Below, piece by piece: positions 1 to 5,708 of a stretch of 8,271 bases of DNA. Source of the DNA: Deltaproteobacteria bacterium. Its GTDB lineage: Bacteria > Desulfobacterota > JADFXK01. The stretch is taken from NCBI GenBank assembly GCA_015233295.1, contig JADFYC010000158.1, positions 1-8,271 on the forward strand. The letters run 5' to 3'. Numbering within the stretch: position 1 is the first letter of the stretch; the number at the start of each line of letters is the position of its first letter. The notes under the pieces were generated by a model. That model did not search any database and was not told the origin of the DNA. It was given only the letters and a program-made list of their open reading frames with translations. The translations under genes were made by a program, and so were the position numbers.

Positions 1-91
1 GGTGATGATTTTGCTCATGGGCGGTATCGTCCTGTTCATCGTCGTGTCCATCCTCTTGCCCATCTTGGAGATGACCCGGCTGGTCAAATAG
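1..91 (+). CDS. C-terminal end of a type II secretion/type IV pilus assembly platform protein (GspF/PilC family), 5' truncated
   Basis: The window opens inside a reading frame whose codons begin at base 2 and which ends at TAG 89-91, leaving 29 residues. They form one strongly hydrophobic helix (MILLMGGIVLFIVVSILLPI) followed by the short polar tail LEMTRLVK. GspF/PilC proteins characteristically end this way: a last transmembrane helix with a GGIV-like start, a conserved LPI(F/L) and a tail of the type E-M-N-Q-L-V. In that family the protein sits in the inner membrane and is the platform that couples the cytoplasmic assembly ATPase to pseudopilus or pilus growth. The identification rests on this short tail alone, so GspF and PilC cannot be told apart, and another polytopic membrane protein is possible. 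Confidence 0.65.
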   Translation, partial: VMILLMGGIVLFIVVSILLPILEMTRLVK

Positions 92-339
92 CGGACTGCC
101 GGTTATTCTTTCCTCTATATTCGGGTTTCTTGGTCTTGTTGAAGAGGGCGCTCATGGTTTTGGCTTCCGCCGCCCCAAAATGATGCCCGCGGTAGGCCAT
201 TTCCCAAACCTTCCCCGGCCGGACAAGGGTCTGTAACCGTTGTAACCCGCCTAAATCGGTGATGATGGCCAACCGGGCTTTCGGCAAGCCAAATGTTGCG
301 CCCTTGATCCTTCTCCAAACTTAGTTCAGATTTTTTCAC
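84..339 (-). pseudogene. Unidentified small protein gene, probably frameshifted
   Basis: Two overlapping minus-strand frames look like the two halves of one gene of about 84 residues. The first half starts at GTG 339-337, preceded by an AGGGG-type purine run, and gives MKKSELSLEKDQGRNIWLA. After that its translation becomes rich in His, Arg, Gly and Trp and no longer looks like a protein. From about 285 a different frame gives KARLAIITDLGGLQRLQ, then VWEMAYRGHHFGAAEAKTM, and ends at TGA 86-84, overlapping the end of the upstream secretion gene tail-to-tail. Joining the halves needs one extra base removed near 281-287. The downstream half also has its own TTG at 287-285 with no clear ribosome binding site. 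I do not recognise the family, and no signal peptide or membrane segment is visible. It may be a decayed gene, a sequencing indel, or simply a short intact frame starting at the TTG. Confidence 0.35.
87..107 (+). terminator. Possible weak hairpin terminator after the secretion gene
   Basis: AATAGCGG at 87-94 can pair with CCGGTTATT at 99-107 around an ACTG loop, with one bulged base and one G-U pair. The 3' side runs into TTATTCTTTCCTC, which is pyrimidine-rich but not a clean T tract. It overlaps the stop codon of the plus-strand gene. It could end transcription of that gene weakly. Confidence 0.25.
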
Positions 340-424
340 CCCCTGTTATTTTGCTCTTGTTTAACCAGGCATTTTTTCATAAACTGTGTCTTTCCGGCTC
401 TGTCATGAACGACACTCAGCCGCA

Positions 425-454
425 TTGACCATACCTTCTATCCATCTTTAGACT
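425..454 (+). promoter_or_regulatory. Candidate sigma70 promoter for the first hybrid kinase
   Basis: TTGACC at 425-430 matches the -35 consensus at five of six bases. TAGACT at 449-454 matches the -10 consensus at four of six, after an 18-base spacer. Initiation near 461 would leave a leader of about 60 bases before the ATG at 524. The region from 340 to 523 shows no other convincing element and no gene. This is a consensus match by eye only. Confidence 0.3.
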
Positions 455-523
455 AGCGCCATCGCGGCTATCATCAAAGAGTCTCAGAAAAATAAGGGCT
501 GCTGGATTTCGGAGCTTGAGACC

Positions 524-2158
524 ATGAAAGACGAGGATAAAACCAAGGAACAACTGATTGCGGAACTGCAAGAGGCCAGGGAAAAGGCTCAAAGGGCCGA
601 CCGGGCGAAGAGCGAGTTTCTGGCCAATGTCAGCCATGAAATCAGGACGCCCATGAATGGGATTATTGGTATGACCGAGCTGGCCCTGGAGACAAAATTA
701 ACTCCAGATCAGCGGGAATACCTTATGCTCGTCAAAGCCTCGTCTGAATCTCTGATGTCATTGTTGAATAACATTCTCGACATATCCAAAATAGAGGCCG
801 GCAAGCTAGAATTGGAGCACCACGATTTCAATCTTCTGGAGAGCTTAGGGGAGATGATCAATACACTGGCCATCCAGGCTTATGACCATGGACTGGAATT
901 GGCCTACCAGATGAAATCGGATTTACCCGAATTCCTGGTCGGTGATCCCACCAGGCTGCGGCAAGTTATCCTCAACCTGGTGGGCAATGCCATCAGGTTC
1001 ACCGAGCAGGGAGAACTGGCCGTGACCATAGAAGCTCTATCAACGACTGATGACTACGTTGTCTTGCACTTTTCGGTCAAAGACACCGGCATCGGCATTC
1101 CGCCGGATAAAATGGAAGCCGTTTTCTTGCCTTTTGCTCAGGCCGATGGAGCCCGCACCCGGCAATATGACGGCGCTGGGCTGGGCCTGACGATTTCTTC
1201 GCAATTGGTGGCTTTGATGGGCGGACGGATATGGGTAGAATCAGAGGTCGGTCGCGGCAGCAACTTTCATTTTACAGCGAATTTTGGCTTAACCAAAGGC
1301 ACGGTGCCTAAGCCGACCCCGTTAGAGCCGGAAAAACTACGTGGTATAGCTGTGTTAGGAGTTGACCACAACACCACTAACCGGGCCGTTTTAAAAGAAA
1401 TGCTCAGTAGCTGGAAGATGAAGCCCACTGTCGTGGAAAACGGACCGTCTGCCTTGGCCGCTCTGGAACGTGCCGCAACCACGCACAATCCCTTCCAGTT
1501 GGTCTTGATAGACGCCCAGATGCCTCAAATGGACGGTTTTGAATTGGCGGAAAGAATCAGGAAATTGTCAGGATACGAGGAAGTAACGATGATTATGCTG
1601 ACGTCGGTCGACGATCCCAGTGACCTCAAGCGCAGCATGGCTTTGAATCTGGCCGGCTGCTTAACCAAACCCATTCGATATGCTACTCTAAAAAAAACCA
1701 TTGCCGTTGCCTTGGCCGCGGCCCAACCGGCTATATCACCGGGGCCGACTCCATCTGCTCCCCAGAGTTATGCCCCGCCACGCCGCATCCTCGTGGTGGA
1801 GGACAATCCGTACAACAGCATCCTGGCTGAGGCGATCTTAAGGAAACAAGGCTATCTGGTCGTTACGGCTGAAACCGGCCTTAAGGCCTTAAACCTGCTG
1901 GAAACAGGATCCTTTGACCTGATCTTGATGGACGTTCAGATGCCGGAAATGGACGGACTGGAAACCACATCGAAAATTAGGGAAAGGGAAAAATCGACTG
2001 ATGAACGCATTCCCATTGTGGCCATGACGGCCTGCGCCATAAAGGGTGACAAAGAACGATGCCTGGCGGCCGGGATGGATGATTACGTGGCCAAACCCAT
2101 TTACTCCGGGCAATTGATAGAGGTCATTGAACGCCTGACACTTAAGCCGCATCGCTGA
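524..2158 (+). CDS. Soluble hybrid histidine kinase, HisKA-HATPase-REC-REC
   Basis: This 544-residue sensor kinase should autophosphorylate and pass phosphate to its own receivers. The ATG at 524 follows GGAG (511-514) by nine bases; the frame is open further upstream but offers no better start. Residues 1-28 are a charged coiled-coil lead. HisKA follows with the H-box FLANVSHEIRTPMNG (phosphoacceptor His38). The ATPase domain has the N-box with Asn155, the G1 box DTGIGI (187-192) and the G2 box GAGLGL (217-222). REC1 (about 273-395) keeps the phosphoacceptor Asp330 and Lys382, but its acidic pair reads VDHN (Asp281, His282) instead of VDDN. REC2 (about 421-540) is complete: Glu426/Asp427, Asp470, Lys524. 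A Pro/Ser-rich linker separates the receivers. There is no transmembrane segment, no PAS or other recognisable sensor domain, and no HPt. It must therefore be cytosolic, take its signal through the short N-terminal coil or a partner, and hand phosphate to an HPt protein encoded elsewhere. It is the first gene of a likely three-gene cluster. The kinase assignment is firm; the pathway is unknown. Confidence 0.95.
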   Translation: MKDEDKTKEQLIAELQEAREKAQRADRAKSEFLANVSHEIRTPMNGIIGMTELALETKLTPDQREYLMLVKASSESLMSLLNNILDISKIEAGKLELEHHDFNLLESLGEMINTLAIQAYDHGLELAYQMKSDLPEFLVGDPTRLRQVILNLVGNAIRFTEQGELAVTIEALSTTDDYVVLHFSVKDTGIGIPPDKMEAVFLPFAQADGARTRQYDGAGLGLTISSQLVALMGGRIWVESEVGRGSNFHFTANFGLTKGTVPKPTPLEPEKLRGIAVLGVDHNTTNRAVLKEMLSSWKMKPTVVENGPSALAALERAATTHNPFQLVLIDAQMPQMDGFELAERIRKLSGYEEVTMIMLTSVDDPSDLKRSMALNLAGCLTKPIRYATLKKTIAVALAAAQPAISPGPTPSAPQSYAPPRRILVVEDNPYNSILAEAILRKQGYLVVTAETGLKALNLLETGSFDLILMDVQMPEMDGLETTSKIREREKSTDERIPIVAMTACAIKGDKERCLAAGMDDYVAKPIYSGQLIEVIERLTLKPHR

Positions 2159-2222
2159 AGGCGGACCACGTCTGCTTAAAGGCGAATGTAACATACCGGA
2201 CAATTTTAAATAGAGAAAGATT

Positions 2223-3017
2223 ATGAAGCTCCTAGGCTGGGCTGTCTCCATATCAAAGATATCAAGTTGTTTATTTATCTTCATGGTCCTACTTTGTGGC
2301 CCCAATCCGGTTTTAGCCCAGGCCGACTTGAAGGTAGGCTGGGAACCTTGGGCGCCGTATCAGTACCGGGACGATAAAGGCCGGCTTACGGGATTAGATA
2401 TAGAACTAATCTCGGCTATTTCAAAAAAGGTAAACGTTAAATTGGAGTTCAAAGAAATATCCTGGAAAAGACATTTGGTCGAACTGGAACAAGGGACAAT
2501 GGATATCGCAACTTCTGCGTCGAAAACGGCCGGGCGGGAGAAATTTGCCTTTTTTTCTGATCCTTACCGCAAAGAGACCGTTACCCTGTTTGTCCGCCGA
2601 GGGGAATCCGGAAAGTACCATTTCAAGACTTTGAGCGATCTGGTCGGGAGCAACTTCAGGCTGGGGATAACCAGCGGTTATTTCTATGGGAAAGATTTTG
2701 CCCAGTTGATGAAGAATCCCAATTTCGTCAAGCATACAGAAGAAGCAAGTGATGATCCAGGTAACTACAAAAAACTTCTGGCGAATAGAATTGATGGATT
2801 CCTATCCGACCAGGCCGTGACTGCCGTGGGTATCCGGAAAGAAGGGTTGGAGGGTAAAATAGAGATTCATCCTATGTACATAACCTCTGAAGATATCTTC
2901 TTTATGTTCAGCCGGAAGTCTGTTAAACCGGACATGGTGGGAATCTTTAACACCGGTTTGAAGGCTCTTAAAGCAAGTGGAAGTTACGACGAAATAATCA
3001 ACAAATTCCTAAAGTAG
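2223..3017 (+). CDS. Exported solute-binding protein, family 3 (amino-acid-binding type)
   Basis: This 264-residue protein binds a small ligand in the periplasm. Its N-terminus is a Sec signal peptide: Lys2, then a hydrophobic core around residues 17-25 (LFIFMVLLC), and a probable AxA-type cleavage after Ala34 (or after Ala32). Cys25 is preceded by leucine, which argues against a lipobox. The mature part has the family-3 bacterial solute-binding (SBP_bac_3) pattern: an opening beta strand LKVGWEPWAPYQY, the GLDIELISAI strand-helix, the STSASKTAGRE-type ligand-contact segment (TSASKTAGREKFAFFSDPY at about 97-115), and a second-lobe DGFLSDQAV segment. Length is normal for the family. The start ATG at 2223 has the purine-rich GAGAAAGA just upstream. 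It lies 64 bases after one hybrid kinase and 84 bases before another, with no ABC permease or ATPase nearby. A sensory accessory role is therefore possible, as is an orphan uptake component. The ligand cannot be told from sequence. Confidence 0.88.
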   Translation: MKLLGWAVSISKISSCLFIFMVLLCGPNPVLAQADLKVGWEPWAPYQYRDDKGRLTGLDIELISAISKKVNVKLEFKEISWKRHLVELEQGTMDIATSASKTAGREKFAFFSDPYRKETVTLFVRRGESGKYHFKTLSDLVGSNFRLGITSGYFYGKDFAQLMKNPNFVKHTEEASDDPGNYKKLLANRIDGFLSDQAVTAVGIRKEGLEGKIEIHPMYITSEDIFFMFSRKSVKPDMVGIFNTGLKALKASGSYDEIINKFLK

Positions 3018-3018
3018 A

Positions 3019-3039
3019 TCAATAATGATGATGTATTGA
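3019..3039. repeat. Short AT-rich inverted repeat after the solute-binding protein gene
   Basis: TCAATA (3019-3024) and TATTGA (3034-3039) are perfect inverted copies separated by ATGATGATG, starting two bases after the stop codon at 3015-3017. The right arm overlaps the candidate -35 element of the next promoter, so it could be an operator half-site pair. No T tract follows, so it is unlikely to be a terminator. It may also be chance. Confidence 0.25.
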
Positions 3040-3063
3040 GGATAATTGACGATTGAATATAAC
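3036..3063 (+). promoter_or_regulatory. Candidate sigma70 promoter for the second hybrid kinase
   Basis: TTGAGG (3036-3041) and TATAAC (3058-3063) are separated by 16 bases. The -35 matches at four of six and the -10 at five of six. Initiation near 3070 would give a leader of about 30 bases before the ATG at 3102. If real, the kinase gene can be expressed separately from the solute-binding protein gene upstream. Confidence 0.4.
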
Positions 3064-3101
3064 GGCACCCCGCGCCAATCCGATGGTCGGAGTCAACGAA
3101 T

Positions 3102-5012
3102 ATGAACGACAAATGCATTAATGTCCTCTTGATCGAGGATAACCCTATTGACTCGCGTCTCATTAAAGAAATGCTGATGAGGACCAAGGGGATCTCCTGC
3201 AATTTGAATAGCGTCGAGGAACTCTCGTCCGGCCTGGCCTTGCTGGCCAAAGGTGATATTGATGTGCTATTATTGGACCTGATTCTACCAGACAGTCGAG
3301 GAATCAATACCTTTACCCAGGCCTACGCCAACGCTCCGGATATCCCTATCATCGTCCTTACTAATCTCGATGATGAAGACATAGCTGACCGCGCCGTTCG
3401 TCATGGGGCCCAAGATTACTTGATTAAGGGTCAAGTGGACGGACAACTGCTGGCCAGGTCCATCCGCTATGCCATTGAAAGGAAACGAGCCCAACAGGCC
3501 TTGCGGGCCTCGGAAGAAATGATGCGGCTGGTTATTGAGTCCTCCCCCATTGGGATGGTCATTGCCCAAAAAAGCCGGGTCCTGTACGCCAATCCGGCTT
3601 TTGTTCAGATGTTCGGTTACGCTGATCCCGACCGCGTCATAGATATGCCCATAGACAAGCTCGTTGACATGAGTCAGGGGGACCTGTTGGATGGCTGCCG
3701 GCAGAATGGCTCCCCCCCTGACCAGCCCACGGCCCATTTTGAGCTGAAGGGAATCAAAGAGAACGAGGAGACCTTTGATGTCGACCTGCGCCTGGCTATT
3801 ATTGACTATCACGGCCAACCGGCCATTCTGGGCTTTGTGATCGACATTAGTTCCGAAAGGAAACTCCGAGCCCAACTTTTTCAAGCCCAGAAAATGGAGG
3901 CCGTAGGCACTCTGGCGGGCGGCGTGGCCCATGACTTCAATAATCTTATCCAGGCCATCAAGGGGTATACCCAGTTGCTCTTGTTGGACAAAAAAACCGA
4001 CGATCCCGAGCATGAAGAGTTGACGGCGATCGAGCAAGCGGCCCGGCGGGCGGCCGAACTTACGCAGCAACTATTAACTTTTAGCCGAAAGGTGGAACAC
4101 AAATTCCGTCCTGTCGATCTCAACCAAGAGGTGAGGCAGGTCAAGAAGTTGCTTAGCCGGACCATTTCTAAAATGATTGCCATCGACTTGGAACTGGCTG
4201 AAGACCTGAAGATCGCCAATGCCGACCCGGCCCAAATCGAACAGGTTCTGATGAATCTGGCCATCAATGCCCAAGACGCCATGCCCGAAGGCGGTCGAAT
4301 AATCATTTCCACCGAAAACTTAACATTGGATAAAACATTCTGCAAAACACATGCGGAAGTAATTCCCGGTGACTACGTGCTCATCAAGATGGCCGACAAT
4401 GGCGTGGGCATGGATAGAAGTGTGCAGAGTCACATATTTGAACCATTCTATACGACCAAAGGGTTGGGCAAGGGAACGGGGTTGGGGCTATCGGTGGTTT
4501 ATGGGATCATTAAGAGCCATGGCGGATATATCTATTGTCAAAGCGCCCCGGACGAAGGCACAATTTTTGACATTTATGTGCCGGCAATTGAACAGGAGAA
4601 ATACACTGAAGAGGCGGACGTCAAACAGATGCCGCAAGGAGGCAAGGAGACTATTCTGATTGTGGACGATGAAGAATTTATACGAAATTTTGGAGAAAAA
4701 ATGCTCCGCCGGTTTGGTTATAACGCCTTAAGCGCCTCCAACGGACACCAGGCCCTCGATCTTTATAAACGGGAATTTAAGATCATTTCATTGATAATAT
4801 TAGATTTAATTATGCCCGAGATGAGTGGCATACGATGTCTGGAAGAAATTCTGAAAATTAACCCCCAGGCCAAAGTGGTCATCGCCAGTGGCTTCTCAGA
4901 CACTGATTCTTCAGGAGACACGATCCGGCTGGGGGCGAAGAGCTTCATTGGGAAGCCCTACGAATCCGCAGAAATGCTGTCGGTGATCAGAGCCGTCCTG
5001 GATGAAGATTAA
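3102..5012 (+). CDS. Soluble hybrid histidine kinase, REC-PAS-HisKA-HATPase-REC
   Basis: This 636-residue kinase has receivers at both ends. The ATG at 3102 follows GGAG (3089-3092) by nine bases. REC1 (about 6-125) carries Glu12/Asp13, phosphoacceptor Asp59 in LLLDLILPDS, Thr87 and Lys109 in DYLIKGQ. A helical coil (about 126-137) leads to a PAS domain (about 138-255; SSPIGMVIAQ, YANPAFVQMFGY). The HisKA domain has the NtrB-like H-box GGVAHDFNNLIQAIKGY with His277. The ATPase domain has the N-box Asn389, the G1 box DNGVGM (432-437) and the G2 box GTGLGL (458-463). REC2 (about 516-634) has VDDEE, phosphoacceptor Asp568 in ILDLIMPEMSG, and Lys618 in GKPY. No transmembrane segment is present, so it is cytosolic. 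The N-terminal receiver suggests that phosphorylation by an upstream kinase, together with a PAS ligand or redox cue, tunes its activity. This layout is common in deltaproteobacterial phosphorelays. No HPt or DNA-binding output lies nearby, so the downstream target is unknown. Confidence 0.95.
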   Translation: MNDKCINVLLIEDNPIDSRLIKEMLMRTKGISCNLNSVEELSSGLALLAKGDIDVLLLDLILPDSRGINTFTQAYANAPDIPIIVLTNLDDEDIADRAVRHGAQDYLIKGQVDGQLLARSIRYAIERKRAQQALRASEEMMRLVIESSPIGMVIAQKSRVLYANPAFVQMFGYADPDRVIDMPIDKLVDMSQGDLLDGCRQNGSPPDQPTAHFELKGIKENEETFDVDLRLAIIDYHGQPAILGFVIDISSERKLRAQLFQAQKMEAVGTLAGGVAHDFNNLIQAIKGYTQLLLLDKKTDDPEHEELTAIEQAARRAAELTQQLLTFSRKVEHKFRPVDLNQEVRQVKKLLSRTISKMIAIDLELAEDLKIANADPAQIEQVLMNLAINAQDAMPEGGRIIISTENLTLDKTFCKTHAEVIPGDYVLIKMADNGVGMDRSVQSHIFEPFYTTKGLGKGTGLGLSVVYGIIKSHGGYIYCQSAPDEGTIFDIYVPAIEQEKYTEEADVKQMPQGGKETILIVDDEEFIRNFGEKMLRRFGYNALSASNGHQALDLYKREFKIISLIILDLIMPEMSGIRCLEEILKINPQAKVVIASGFSDTDSSGDTIRLGAKSFIGKPYESAEMLSVIRAVLDED

Positions 5013-5021
5013 CCAATGATG

Positions 5022-5033
5022 ACCCGTACGGGT
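5022..5033. repeat. 12-base perfect palindrome between convergent genes
   Basis: ACCCGTACGGGT is its own reverse complement. It lies in the 29-base gap between the stop of the second hybrid kinase (5012) and the end of the minus-strand remnant gene (5042). It can fold as a four-base-pair hairpin with a GTAC loop, but no T tract follows on either strand. It may be part of a weak bidirectional terminator or a protein binding site. Nothing else in the gap helps to decide. Confidence 0.25.
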
Positions 5034-5041
5034 TAGACGAT

Positions 5042-5390
5042 TTAAGGATTAACCGAAACCCAAATCTTATGGCCGGGAACCGTTATCCATTTTCCGGACG
5101 ACCGGCCCAGAGGAGATTGGGCATCACAGTTGGTCATCTCGTCCACAGTGGTGATCCGTCTTGAACCCAAGGCTATTAAGGCTGGGGGTAAGCATAGGCT
5201 GTCGACCCGGTGGCCCGTCCGGTCTCGCTCCTTTGCTGTTCATCCTGGTCCACCGCGTTTCCAATAATAGACCCAACCAACGTCCCGACTCCGGCCCCAA
5301 TCAAAGTGCCGACCGTGTTCCGGCCGATGACCTGGCCCATCAATGCGCCGTAGGCCGCCCAATGGCTGCTCCTTTCTGAAAATTTGACAA
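5042..5390 (-). pseudogene. Glycine-zipper envelope protein gene, broken by two frameshifts
   Basis: Three minus-strand frames read in turn give one coherent protein of about 118 residues. Frame one starts at TTG 5390-5388, with AAGGAG (5404-5399) eight bases upstream, and reads SNFQKGAAIG. Frame two, entered at the GGG run near 5360-5358, reads AAYGALMGQVIGRNT and continues with regular GxxxG spacing (GTLIGAGVGTLVGSIIGNAVDQDE) before ending at TAA 5178-5176. Frame three, entered at the C run near 5188-5184, reads RRITTVDEMTNC, then GKWITVPGHKIWVSVNP, and ends at TAA 5044-5042. Glycine-zipper (2TM or YMGG-like) outer-membrane-associated proteins typically combine an NxQKGAAxG start, a GxxxG region and a tryptophan/proline C-terminus ending in VNP. 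Both junctions fit loss of a single base in a homopolymer. The lipoprotein signal expected of this family is missing; upstream in the first frame there is a TAG at 5411-5409. The gene is probably non-functional, although two sequencing indels would look the same. Confidence 0.7.
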
Positions 5391-5708
5391 AAATATTTCT
5401 CCTTTTCGCTACGTCCTCTGCCGGCTTTGTATTTCGTTCAAGAATCGGCCGGTCACGCAGCTTTATGGAAAAACATTGATAAAACAAAAACAAGTTTACA
5501 ATTGTCGGCAGATTATGTTAAGAAAATAAGAATTAGTCTCACAGACTGAAAGCCTATCCTGGAGCCTGAGAGAAGAACCTTCCCGCCTTTACCAAGTATA
5601 TAAAAGACACCACTTGCAAAAAAATCAAGGGGCGGGATTAACTAGTATGTATCCCTGGAGATGTCTTCGCCGATCTCTGGGGTAAACCACCCCCACCGGA
5701 GGCCGAGC
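5391..5708. other. Gene-free leader region upstream of cheA
   Basis: These 318 bases hold no convincing gene. They include AT-rich stretches around 5475-5530, a small hairpin AGTCT-CAC-AGACT (5535-5547), and the nested inverted repeat listed separately at 5581-5637. TTTACA at 5495-5500 followed 17 bases later by TTAAGA is a poor sigma70 match. The perfect Shine-Dalgarno GGAGG at 5698-5702 belongs to cheA. An ATG at 5647 opens only a 12-codon frame ending at TAA and is out of frame with cheA. Confidence 0.5.
5581..5637 (+). repeat. Nested inverted repeat in the cheA leader
   Basis: TCCCGCC (5581-5587) pairs perfectly with GGCGGGA (5631-5637), and inside it CAAGT (5593-5597) pairs with ACTTG (5612-5616). 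Together they could fold as a two-part stem with AT-rich internal loops, ending about 70 bases before the cheA start. Possible roles are an mRNA leader structure or an operator. No T tract follows, so it is not an intrinsic terminator. Confidence 0.3.

Noticed and set aside
1889..2305. Minus-strand 138-codon frame spanning the gap after the first kinase
   Set aside because: Most of it is antisense to REC2 and the rest to the signal peptide of the solute-binding protein. It has no domain-like sequence or ribosome binding site.
3285..4070. Long minus-strand open frame of 261 codons
   Set aside because: It lies entirely antisense to the REC-PAS-HisKA part of the second hybrid kinase, whose motifs are intact. 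Its translation shows no recognisable domain and mirrors the sense codon bias.
4369..4659. Plus-strand internal frame of 96 codons
   Set aside because: It is an alternative frame inside the ATPase and linker region of the second kinase, whose G1 and G2 motifs are intact in the main frame.
5071..5107. GGCCGG/CCGGCC inverted repeat as a terminator for the second kinase
   Set aside because: The arms are 25 bases apart with no T tract, and the region is the coding tail of the glycine-zipper remnant on the other strand.
5176..5493. 105-residue minus-strand ORF starting at TTG 5493
   Set aside because: Its first 40 or so residues are unlike the glycine-zipper family, while a well-placed AAGGAG and TTG at 5390 in another frame give the expected N-terminal motif. 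It is only the middle part of the frameshifted gene.
5600..5625. Sigma54-like -12 element (TTGCA) before cheA
   Set aside because: The required GG of the -24 element is absent at the correct distance, so it does not meet the sigma54 promoter pattern.
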